DNA of 64,000 nucleotides. It comes from Gnetum montanum. Its lineage: Eukaryota; Streptophyta; Gnetopsida; Gnetales; Gnetaceae. The stretch is from positions 300,075-364,074 of the forward strand of contig MNCI01000921.1 of the NCBI GenBank assembly GCA_015680685.1, given 5' to 3'. Of the stretch, positions 12,470 through 22,299 are shown piece by piece. The number at the start of each line of letters is the position of its first letter. Position 1 is the stretch's first letter. The translations under genes and the position numbers were made by a program. Below the pieces are notes generated by a model. The model did not search any database, was not told where the DNA came from, and saw only the letters and a program-made list of their open reading frames with translations.

Positions 12470-14340
12470 GCCATCTACAATCACACGGGACCAAGCGTTA
12501 GTAAGGTTGTTTCTGAATTTAAGTTATACCTTATTGCTTGCCTTAATTAATTTATTTAATCTCCATGTGATTTTTCTTGAAAGATTATAATAGTGAGTCC
12601 GTTTTACTTAGGTGGTTTCCAATTTTAGTTTCCCGGTGTACCTAAAGGGATGAAATTATTTTCGGCACAATTATCCTTAATGTTATAGCTAATTACCCTT
12701 GATGATGTCATTTGGCCGATGAAAAATTCCAAAAAAGTTATGTGCTATTCAGCACATGTCCCTCCCCCATGACTAAGCTGAACACTCCAGGTTTGAGTAG
12801 GTTCAGACAGAATTAAAATTGGAGTACCAATGAGCAAGATATAGGTAGAAAAGCAAGGGTCTCATAATCGCAAGTCGTAGAGAAAAATTCGAAAAACTCC
12901 CCTGCATGAATTGTGGAAAATGATGTTAAGTGTTGCGGGGGGTCACGTATATATGGTTTGACGAGACACGATATCATGTACGATACATCGTGTATGCGAT
13001 ATTGTGTCAGCATGTTTAGGTTGAGGGAAAAAATACCAAATTTTGAAGGTTTTTCTAGAATTAAAAGTGGAAATTAAGGACATGTGGACACATAGGAAAA
13101 GGGTTCTAGGGTAATTTAGATAGTTTTGAAGGCACGAATAATTATATGTGGGTGGAATTGATCAATAAGGCCTTGGGTGGTAAGTGAGAGAAAAGGGCCA
13201 TGTAATGGTTCATAGGAACGTTGAAATTTGAAGGGATAGTAATAAGGGAAAGAATATCATGAACAATATGCTAAGGGTAATAAATGGTGTATGTGAGCTG
13301 TGTTATGAGTGAAAATTACAAGAGATTACACAAGTGGATCCTCCCCAAAGCAAGTTCCAACCTATAATGCCCTTATGTAACCACACTTAAAAGTGTCTGT
13401 GGGCACTAGAAGGGTTAAATGTAATCCGCACTGGTTCCACAAAACACACACATGTAAATATCACTAGAATGAGGTAATAATTCTATGTTATACGAGACAC
13501 GAGCAACAATTACACGAATAGCGAGATGAGATGGGGTATAGAAGGGATCATAGAGATTGGGACATGAGGTAACCAACCCAGGGCATAATGAATCCTGCAT
13601 GAAAAGCATGATTAATGTGTGATTAACCCATCATTCCAAGATCAGGACCAAGTCCATTCCTCTAATCAGTGACACCGCATTGTTTCATCCCATGATGAGT
13701 GACTATGAGAGTACCAAAACAACAAGGTGTACGATCACTTGGCATTTTATTCAAGGGAGGAGTGATTTTTGCTTTGTGGCACTTTTTTTTTCGATTACTA
13801 AATCCAGAGAAGTCACCAACCTTCATCCATGGGTGCATGTCTTTCCAGTGGGACCCCCTAGCACAGCATTGGATTTTTTAGTGCCCTTTTGATTACTCTT
13901 ACTCCCATTTTTCATTAGATCTACAAGGATCTTAGTACAACCATGTTGCATGATAACTCCCACAAACATTACCAAAGAGAATCCGCAAGGTCCCTTGATG
14001 TCACACCCTAATCATTTTCTCTTGGTTTATCCTTCTTCATTCTGGGTACAATGAACACAAAATTAATTTTAAGTTTTTAAGAATGTCAAGAATATCACTG
14101 TATCCTTGAACAGAACCTCTTATTTTTAGAATGGATGAGTGGGTGTAATGGGCTCACTGTCCATATAATTGATCACTCGAGACTTGATAACATAGAACAC
14201 ACCTCAACCAACGAGCCACATGAGTGTTTTATTCGTAGATGAGATTACTTATAAAAACATTAAAAGACAAAAAGATAAAACAAGAAATTGAAAAATGAAA
14301 AACTGGAAAACAAAAAGTTGTAAAATTAAAGAAAATGAAA
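12470..14340 (-). other. Non-coding block of the ORF X element, with internal promoter-like site
   Basis: Between gag and ORF X there is about 1.9 kb without a long frame. On the minus strand 13010-12945 holds a cluster of GATATCG-like dyads followed by ATATATACGTGACC, and 12790-12760 holds a CTTAGTCATGGGGGAGGGAC tract like a polypurine tract. A block near 13400-13310 (AAGTGGATCC..CCAAAG and ATGCCCTTATGTAA) has a diverged match in the larger element near 46660-46720, so the region is inherited from a common ancestor. Confidence 0.55.
12945..13010 (-). promoter_or_regulatory. Internal dyad cluster plus TATA, left arm
   Basis: On the minus strand three to four GATATCG/CGATGTATCG-type dyads are followed about 15 bp later by CCATATATACGTGACC. 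The core CTCGTCAA.C.ATATATACGTGACC is nearly identical to the right arm (17980-18005). It lies about 480 bp upstream of ORF X and could drive it; no transcript evidence is available. Confidence 0.45.
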
Positions 14341-14364
14341 AATAGTTATTAATCCTGCTTGTTA

Positions 14365-16334
14365 TTAGAATGGGGGGTATCCCCCATAAATAAATGGTTG
14401 AGCATGGTGAGGATTAATTATTGAAAGATGAGAATCCTTGCATGTTGGAAGTATTGAAACTTTGTCATACTTACCCCATTGGGGTTCACACACTTGATTA
14501 TAGTAAGCATAGTGGGGCAATTTATAAGATGTAGTTTCTGAATAACGAGTTGATCCACTATGATAATTAAAACCATAAAATGGTATGCAAAGATCAAGAT
14601 GTTTCCCTCCATGGCTGTGTTCATTGGGTCGTATGGTTGTTGGAGTGTTAATTGGTGGCCCTGATAAAGTGACATGAGGCGTTGGGTTCAAAGAGAAGGG
14701 TGCACCACAGTGTTGGACTTGTGCTGAGTTGGAGAATGCAGTGGCCTTGGAATTGTGTTGTCCCTTCCTATGGCCATTTCTAAAGAAGGGACACCTTTGA
14801 TGTTACCGAGGTCTCTCACTGCTGTTGGCAGTAGCAGCACAAGTAGCATTCATGGGTTGTTGCTATGGTGCAGACACTTCAAGAACAATAGGTGATGATG
14901 TAGAAGGAGGGAAAGGATGAGAACGTTGAAATTTAGAAGAAGTGTAAGGTACACAAGGCGATGGTTGTGTTGAGGACATGGGATGATAGTATTAGGAAGA
15001 ATGATAATGTGGTGAGATAGAGTATGTTGACCTAGTTGGAGAAACAGGGCATTGGACTAGATAAGCATTTGGATTTGGATGATATGAAGGGTGTCTCTAG
15101 TTTAGGGATGGCTTCCCCCACGACTGGGATTGTTGCCACTGTGATCGAACATAGTATCTCTGTACGAACTCTAGATGTAATGTGCTTCTCCAATGCTCAT
15201 ATAAATGTGACAAGATTGGGCATTGGCCCTTGGGGTGATCATACAAGAAAATGTTACATTCATACGTATGATTGGAATTTGAGCTCTTATTTTCTTCATC
15301 CCTTCTTTCCAATTGTCTAACGATATTTTTTCTTGCTTCTCGGGTTGTCAAAACTTTATCCCCCATAATATTAATATATTCTCCACACTTTTTATGCATC
15401 CATTCCAACATTTTATTAATCTTTGCCTTGACTTCCTCTAATGATTGTTTTATTGGCAAAGATGGTTCTTTTTCCTTGAGATGGGTTGATTTCTCCTTTT
15501 GATGATTATGGACCTTTGTTAAGTTGAGATTTTGGTCCTGTTGATGTTTTTCAACACTCTCCCATCCAACCATTTCTCCTTCCTCTTTTGCTACCTACTT
15601 AATAAGCTCTTGGACTTCATGGGTTCATAGTTCGTATAGTTGACCTTGGGCATACATCCCTAGGGTTTCTCTTGTTGCATCACGAAGCCCATCAATGATA
15701 TGGTACATTAGCCTTTCCTTGAAAAACTCATGGCCTAGACAGTTGTTTAACAATGCATAATATCTTTCTAAGGCCATGTCCAAGGGTTCATGTTGTTCTT
15801 GTTTCCATTCTTGGATTTGTTTCCTCAAGGCGGACACTCTTACGTAGGTTTGATATCTTTCGTTAAAGAGTTCTACCATTGTTGGCTAGCATCATATTGA
15901 ATTTGGTTTTAATGATCTATACCATACTTTTGCTTGGCCAACGAGTGTCATAGGAAAGAGCTTGAGTTTTTGCCAACTGTTATCAATGTTGTTCCGTGCA
16001 CAGGCATCATAGAAGGCTTGTAAATGTTGTTGCAGATCTAAGTCATAGCCTCCTAAAAAATTGAAAAAGTTGTTTAAATCGAGCTTGGGTAGGCGGCTCT
16101 CTTTATGATGCCTACGGGAGATTCGAATAGCCTCTTGTATTTGCATTAGGCTTATAGTGGCCAGTAGGGGGGGTTCATCGTCATCGAGTAAGTCATCCTT
16201 TCATGTGTCGGGACAATGCTACCTTCATTTATGTTTATGGTTATAAGAAATCCCCACTTCGAATTGTGTACTCCAATCCTCATTGTCATATAATTCATTG
16301 GTTCTCTAATGAATTTCCTCACTAGATGTGGCAT
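14365..16334 (-). pseudogene. gag of the non-autonomous element
   Basis: The minus strand encodes Gag in consecutive pieces. 16146-15892 holds LPKLDLNNFFNFLGGYDLDL and then QKLKLFPMTLVGQAKVWYRS, the core of the Retrotrans_gag domain. 15879-15625 continues it with FNERYQTYVRVSALRKQI and LERYYALLNNCLGHEFFKER. 15573-15097 encodes a Lys/Glu-rich linker and CNIFLYDHPKGQCP, a degenerate Cys-rich knuckle. 14691-14365 encodes a Pro/Tyr/His-rich tail ending YGGYPPF. Gag would form the virus-like particle that packages the element RNA. Stops occur between pieces. Retention of gag without pol is known from so-called TR-GAG non-autonomous elements. Confidence 0.75.
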
Positions 16335-16476
16335 TATCGTAGCCTTGTAGGAGAGGCATGATTTTGAGATTGTGTGTGAATTTGTATGTGAATTTTTGTA
16401 ATTATTTCTTCCTAAAAGATATACAGTTAATTCCTATACATTGACCTTGTATGATATAACTAGCCTAGATAACTAG

Positions 16477-16500
16477 CATTGTCCCCGGCAATGGTGCTAA
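16477..16500 (-). other. Primer-binding site, tRNA-Asp type
   Basis: Directly outside LTR B the minus strand reads TTAGCACCATTGCCGGGGAC. It matches the 3' end complement of plant tRNA-Asp (TGGCGCCGTTGCCGGGGA) apart from changes that look like CpG decay. Similar sites lie next to LTR E and LTR F. Confidence 0.75.
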
Positions 16501-17190
16501 TGATGAGTGGCGAGGTGCCCCTACACTCAACCATATGAATACGAGCATTTCATGCACGATCCAGTTGAACTCCGTAGATGGACTAGTTGTGGTATCTAGA
16601 CAGTTATCCTTCTGTCGCAGTTCACTATCTTCCCATATGGACTAGTGTTAACTTTGTCACATATGGTTTAGTCCAGAGTGAGGTGTATGATGTGTTCCTA
16701 TGTTAATGCTACTCCTGGGTATAATGGAAAATAATATTAGCTAAGCTAAGGGAGAGAGAGGGTGAGAGAATCTAAACTAGCCTAAGTGTGATGAGCATCC
16801 ATTCCTCAATCATCCGTGCACATCTTGGACCTCGTGCATGACAACCACTGGGATTACCAAGCGTAGATCCTAGGTATGCCACTGGGTTACCAAGTAGTCA
16901 CACTTAAATGCTCGTGATTAAGTCGTACTCATTCTACATTTAACAAGAGTTTAGGGTAGAGAGATATTAACTAAGAAAGCAATAAACAACAATTAAGTAA
17001 ATAATTAAGCTAAGTGAATGCTGCAATGATGAAGTAATCTTGATCTTTATTTCTTGTCATGTGCCTGCCCAAGTATGTCACACTCAAATAAGGATGTCAT
17101 ACAATTACAATCACCACACTGCAGGCATACACTGAGAGAGAAGGATTGAGAGATGTAAAAAGAAACTTAACTCTAACTACTAACTTCAAA
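16501..17190 (-). repeat. LTR B (5' LTR, U3 start missing)
   Basis: It aligns with LTR A from CACTCATCA at 16501 up to the AAGTTAGTAGTTAGAGTTAAG region, then stops at an A-run at about 17190. About 115 bp of U3 seen in LTR C, including TATA and dyads, are absent. Beyond the A-run the sequence switches to the inverted internal region of the plus-strand copy. The loss of U3 would remove the promoter for gag. Confidence 0.8.
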
Positions 17191-17950
17191 AAAAAAATAA
17201 AGGAAGTGCCACAAAACAAAAATCACCCCTCTCTTGAATAAAATGCCAAGTGATCATACGCCTTGTTATTATGGTACTCTCATAGTCACTCATCATGGGA
17301 TAAAATAATGCGGTGTCACTGATCAGAGGAATGGACTTGGTCTTGATCTTGGAACGATGGGTTAATGACACATTAATCATGCTTTACACGCAAGATTCAT
17401 TGTGCCCTGGGTCAGTTACCTCATGCCCCAAGCTCTACAATCCCTTCTATAGTTCGTCTCATCTCGTTGTTCATGTAATTGTGGTTCGTGGCTTCTGTAG
17501 CGTAGAATTCTTACCTCACTCCCGTGATACTTACATGTGTGTGTTTTGTGGAACTAGTGTGAATTATATTTAACCCTTCTAGTGCCTACGGACATTTTAA
17601 GGTGTGGTTACACAAAGGCATTATAGGCTGGAACCTGCTTTGGGGAGGACCCACTTGCGTAATTTTTGTAATTTGCACTTATAACACATCTTCCACACAT
17701 CATCTACTACCCTCCATGTATTGTCAATGATACTCTTTCCCTTATTACTATCCCTCTGATTCACACGTTCCTATGAACCATCACATGGCCTTTTTCTCTT
17801 CCATACCACCACATATCATTATTCATGTCTTCAAAACTAACTAAATTATCCTAGAACCCCTAATAACAACCCAATGTCCTAAGTTTACAATGTCAATTTC
17901 AAGAAAATCTTAAAAAATTCAGTATCTTTCATTGTGCCCAATATCAATAA

Positions 17951-18005
17951 AGCTGCGATATTGTGTATGCGATATCGCATCTCGTCAAGCTATATATACG
18001 TGACC
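17951..18005 (+). promoter_or_regulatory. Internal dyad cluster plus TATA, right arm
   Basis: GCGATATTGTGT is followed by the perfect 14-bp palindrome ATGCGATATCGCAT (17967-17980) and, ten bases on, TATATATACGTGACC (from 17991). Layout and core match the left arm at 12945-13010 and resemble the U3 of LTR C, which has dyads then TATAAATA. ORF X starts about 490 bp downstream. Confidence 0.5.
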
Positions 18006-18159
18006 CTCCTGCACCATTTACCATCATTTTCAACTATTCATGTGGGGGAGTTTTTCAAATTTTTCTCTATGACTTGCAATTGTGTGACTCTTGCCTTTAT
18101 ACCTATATCTCGCCCGCTACTACTTCAATTTTCATTCTATCTGAAGCAACTCGAACCTG

Positions 18160-18200
18160 GAGTGTTTAGCTTAGTCGTGGGGGAGGGACACACACCGAAG
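18160..18200 (+). other. Second polypurine-tract-like site
   Basis: CTTAGTCGTGGGGGAGGGAC near 18169-18188 closely resembles the true tract before LTR A (TTAGTCGTGGGGGTA). An AACTCGA..GGAGTG stretch before it echoes the pre-PPT box. The left arm has the same site at 12790-12760. It could be a duplicated or central polypurine tract. Confidence 0.35.
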
Positions 18201-18485
18201 AGTGTATAAATTTTTTGAAATTTTTCATTGCTTGAAGGACATTATCAAGGGTAATTAGTTCTAACATTAAGAATAAATGTGCCAAAAATAATTTCATCCC
18301 CTTAGTTATATTGGGAAACTAAATTTGGAAACCACCTGAGTAAAAAAAGGACTTACTATTATAATATTTTGGGAAACATCACACGAAGATAAAATACATT
18401 CATTAAGGAAAGCAATAAGGTATAAATTGACTTTGGAAACAACCTTACTAATGATTGGCCCCATGTGATTGCAGATGGCCCCGAA

Positions 18486-21269
18486 ATGAGAACAATAGAA
18501 AGGTCCTACTCAAGGTGGGAGCAAATGACCTAGGAGAGGTGAAGGACAAGTCCCTGCCAGACAGCATGTAGAGCAGGAGGAACAATCATTTAGCATTCAC
18601 CAAGAGGACCCTACTATTGTACAATCAAGGCAGGCAGAAGGAGGAGTTGCTGCAGTGCCTGAACAGGGACAACTTCTCATGTTGCCCTAGGAGTGCATTC
18701 AGGCTATCCATGAAAGGTCTACATTCACTGTGGTGATTGTGGAATTAAATTTTGAATCTTTCACAAAGTTTGCTCTAGAGGCTGTTAGGGATCACCTCAA
18801 AGGATCCCCATTATGGCCTATCCTCTCTAAAAGTGATGCCTGGTACTTAGGGGAAACAAACCAATTTTAGCACAATAAAGAACAAGGCACCATGGTTAAC
18901 ATTTGTGGTGTGACCGTTGACTTCTCTATTCAGGCCATTTCAGAAGTATTAAACCTTTTGAATACAGGGCCTAAGATTGCTCATTTGTCTACCCATTTAG
19001 ACCCTGATGTGCGATGAGTGTGGTTGGAAAGGGCATATGGCAAGGAAGATAAGATGTTTGGGGAGTTGACGACGAAAGAGAGGATCTATTTCAAAGTTGG
19101 AACATATCACCTCTTCCCCACTAAGGGCTTAAAAAGGATTTCAAAATATGTGGCTAGGGAATGTGCAGTGTTGATGGGGAAGGTTAATGCTAACCTACCT
19201 CATCTATATTTTACAGAGATCTTGAGGCAATTTGAAGAACGAAAGACAGGAAAGATGGCATTACCCTTCCCTTGCCTTATCAAGAAGTTGTGCTAACATG
19301 ATGGTATCAGAGGATACACTAATGATGTCCTCCAAAAAGCCCAAAATGCTTCCTATGCTGAACTACTAAAGCCACTAGCTACAAGGAAAATCACTGGTGA
19401 GACACTGGGACCAAAACAAGAAGAGGAACAAATGGCAGGGCCAACGGTAACTCAACTTGCAGGGCCCAGCCAACTTCCAAGCATGGGACCTAGAAAACAA
19501 CAAGAAGCAAGGCCTAGCACATGCCAGTAGGGTCAACCACCACCATAGTAAGATTATAGACTGTTGATGAGCCATCTCAGGGCCATCGCTGAGACGATCA
19601 GTTGGGGAAGTCATGATGATACAAATCTCTTCCGCATCATCGATGATGCCATACAGCCCATGGTTTCTTTGGATCGTGCAAGGGGTGAAGTGTTCATCCA
19701 TACAGGAGGAGGGGAAAGTACTTGGTCACAACAGATCTAGGGAAATGCTACATCTTTCCAAGTGCAATTAGAAACTAGTGAAGGGGCCACAGTGGTGGTC
19801 ATGCAACACCAAGATGTTGCAGAAGCTGCAAAAGTGGTCGTAGACCACATTAAAGAATCATTCAATGTACCTGTTGTGCCACCGATAGATCTCACAGGAG
19901 CACGGGAAGCTCAAACTTTGGTCAGAACCTTCATGACTCCTGCGGAACATGAGGATGTACTTGATCGATTACTACAAAAAGGACAAGTAATGATGTCTCT
20001 GTTTGACATCCCTCAAGATGTGACGACAATTCAATCATACCTCATTTCCACCAAAGGAAAGCTAGCCTTAATAGAGATGAGGGCCAAACATGCTGAAGTA
20101 GAAGTGTAGAAATTGTAAGAAAGGCTCATGACTCTGCAGGCAGCATAGCGGGATCCCTCTCAATTCATTCCCATGGACCAGTTGGACACTTTTCGAACTG
20201 AGTAACTCACTAGGCTATTAATAGAGAATAAAAAGGTGGCAGAAGAAAAAGAGAAGGCTATTTGGGATGCCTCTGGAGTACAAGCACAAACTCATGCACA
20301 TACTAAGGCACTCAAGGCCTTACAAGAGGAAAACAAGCAGCTTGTTGCTGACAACCTTTGATTGACCTTTGTAAAAAGTAAAAGAATGTTCTTGAAGAAC
20401 ATTTCCTTCAATTCCGAGAACAATTCATCTGGATCAACCAAGACATGAACCGTTTAGCCAGGGAGAATTGAACCCTCTCAATGGAGGAAGTACACACCAT
20501 CTGCCAGAAGACGGCTATCGAAATAAGCGCGTGGAAAAATGAGGTTAAACAGCATGAAAATCTCAAGGAGCACTTCTGAGACCAGGTGGGGATGTACAAA
20601 CAGATCCTTGAGAAGGAGATCCATATGGCCAAGACCCATATCAATGCTATCAGTGCTCAAAACACTAACTAGTGAGCCATATTGGACACATATGCAATTT
20701 CCCACCAGGAAGAAGTTAAGAACCAAGACCTGCAAATCCAAGATCTTACATAATACATGGAGTTGGAAAACCTGCGATATGCCAACCTTGCCATGTTAAT
20801 AGCAGGGTGCCTGAGAACAGAGCTTGAGAAATAGGTCGCCACCACCTATAGCAAATATGAAACAAAATTTGCAGACCGCAAGAAGATATTGCAAAAACTG
20901 GAGATTGCAAATTCTGAGCTTGAGGTTGTTAAAGCAAGCTACCAAGGACAAAAAGGTGTCGTGATAGACTTGGCTTGGTGGTTCGCAGATTTTCAAGAAT
21001 ACAAAGACAAAGCCAGAGCCTACGAAGAGGAACGACGGGTGTTTGCGGCTTGGTATGTCAAGGTAAATCAAATGTTTTTGCAACTACCCTACCCATGGGA
21101 AGTGCCAACTTCATCAAACATCGGAACATTAGCATGGACAACGCAAGACCCTCAAACTGAAGAGGAGAAACTCCAGGCCATACTTCAACACCATCAAGTC
21201 CCAAGACTTGGAGCACAAGACAAAGGAAAAGCACCCATGGAGGAGCCACTGCCACTTGGAACTACATGA
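18486..21269 (+). pseudogene. ORF X, right-arm copy
   Basis: A frame of roughly 900 codons with about a dozen stops or shifts. In order: VLLKVGANDLGEVKDKSL (about 18500-18550); VRDHLKGSPLWPIL..AWYLGE (about 18787-18856); a VNICGVTVDFSIQAISEVLN block (about 18897-18957); MWLERAYGKEDKMFGEL onward in an open 92-codon run (19018-19296) that includes ALPFPCLIKKLC; a Gln/Pro linker; then open runs 19762-20109 and 20889-21269 rich in Glu, Lys, Gln and Ala that should form coiled coils. The N-terminal half resembles the putative plant transposon protein domain, remembered rather than searched. Agreement between the two inverted copies at the amino-acid level, even where DNA differs, suggests the frame was once selected. 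No enzyme motif is seen. ATG at 18486 is out of the main frame, so the true start is uncertain. Confidence 0.6.
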
Positions 21270-21426
21270 GTTCCATCAATTTTGAAGCTATAGGATTTCC
21301 TTTTGCATTTTCTATGTTGTGTCCCAATTTGGTTTTGATTCCACACTGCAGCATGAACCCATTCTCACCATTCAATAATCCCATACCTATCCACTATGTA
21401 ATCAATGGAGCTTGTTCTCACTGTAA

Positions 21427-21460
21427 CTCGAGGACGAGTTTTCATTCAGTCATGGGGGTA
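21427..21460 (+). promoter_or_regulatory. Pre-PPT box and polypurine tract of the plus copy
   Basis: CTCGAGGACGAGTTTTCAT (21427-21445) is followed by CAGTCATGGGGGTA ending at 21460, directly before LTR C. This fixes the + orientation of the right arm. Confidence 0.8.
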
Positions 21461-22038
21461 TGATGAGTCGCCATTTTAATTGACCACGATATCACGTATG
21501 TGATATCGTGTACACAATATCGCAAGCTATCTCCTCATCTATAAATAAGAGGTAGACAGATACGATAGGTAGTTTTTGAAGTTAGTAGTTAGAGTTAAGT
21601 TTCTTTTGACATCTCTCAACCCTTCTCTCTCAGTGTATGCCCGCAGTGTGGTGATTGTAATTGTACGACATCCTTATTCGAGTGTGACATACTTGGACAT
21701 GCACATGATCGGAAATAAAGATCGAGATTACTTCATCATTGTAGCATTCACTTAGCTTAATTATTTACTTAATTGTTGTTTACTGCTTTCTTAGTTAATG
21801 TCTCTTNTTTTCCATTATACCCAGGAGTAGCATTAGCATAGGAACACATCATACACCTCACTCTGGACTAAACCATACATGACAAAGTTAACACTAGTCC
21901 AGATGGAAAAACAATGAATTGCAACGTAAGGATAACTATCTAGATACCACAACTAGTCCATCTGTGGAGTTCGACTAGATTATGCGTGAAATGCTCGTAT
22001 TCGTATGGTTGAGTGTAGGGATACCTCACCACTCATCA
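21461..22038 (+). repeat. LTR C (3' LTR, with internal loss at a single N)
   Basis: It begins TGATGAGTCGCC and ends CACTCATCA. U3 contains the perfect hairpin CACGATATCAC (21485-21495) / GTGATATCGTG (21500-21510) with a 4-nt loop, then TATAAATA at 21540-21547. At 578 bp it is about 240 bp shorter than LTR A; the missing part falls exactly at the single N at 21807. The neighbouring sequence resumes as in LTR B. Confidence 0.85.
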
Positions 22039-22299
22039 CATACCATTCTTCACAAATATACTAGTTTACTTGTAAAATTTTTTTTAATCTCAAATCAAAG
22101 ATTCAAGTAATATCTCCCTCTAAGAAAAAGTCAAATGTTAGGAAAATCAATGTAGAATTTTTGAATTGCATGTTGCTCAAGGAAAATAGCTTTATGCACA
22201 TATCTCTTAGTTTCAAATGGATGACAAACTTTTGATAGAATTTTTTAAATTCTGAAATGTTGGCTTACTCCTTTTTAAATATCAGAAATCATTAAGAAA

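Larger units (their letters stand above)
8711..17190 (-). mobile_element. Non-autonomous gypsy-type element with gag and ORF X
   Basis: Read on the minus strand this is LTR B (17190-16501, 5' LTR lacking about 115 bp of its U3 start), tRNA-Asp-type primer site (16500-16477), gag (16334-14365), a non-coding block with an internal promoter-like site (14340-12470), ORF X (12461-9720), a polypurine tract, and LTR A (9527-8711, 3' LTR). No protease, RT, RNase H or integrase was found in any frame, so it depended on enzymes from a relative; the elements at 45122-55195 and 58516-64000 share its LTR ends and primer site. The two LTRs differ at roughly one site in ten by eye, so the insertion is old. 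The five bases left of LTR A are CATGA. Confidence 0.75.
17191..22038 (+). mobile_element. Plus-strand partial copy of the ORF X element
   Basis: From the A-run at 17190 the + strand repeats, inverted, the sequence of 13795-8711: the non-coding block (17200-18480), ORF X (18486-21269), pre-PPT box, polypurine tract and LTR C. It lacks 5' LTR, primer site and gag. Arms match along their whole length by eye at roughly 85-90 percent. The joint lies in an A-tract shared by both partners (CTTCAAAAA in the LTR, AAAAAAAGTGCCAC in the block). The outer end is LTR C, followed by CATAC. Confidence 0.75.

Noticed and set aside
13680-13892. Plus-strand 70-codon frame and its partner at 17380-17186
   Set aside because: The peptide agreement simply reflects the inverted DNA repeat; there is no domain, and codon 3 changes are not favoured.
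8706-22043. CATGA / CATAC as a target duplication of the whole palindrome
   Set aside because: Only three of five bases match and the outer sequences are of different origin.
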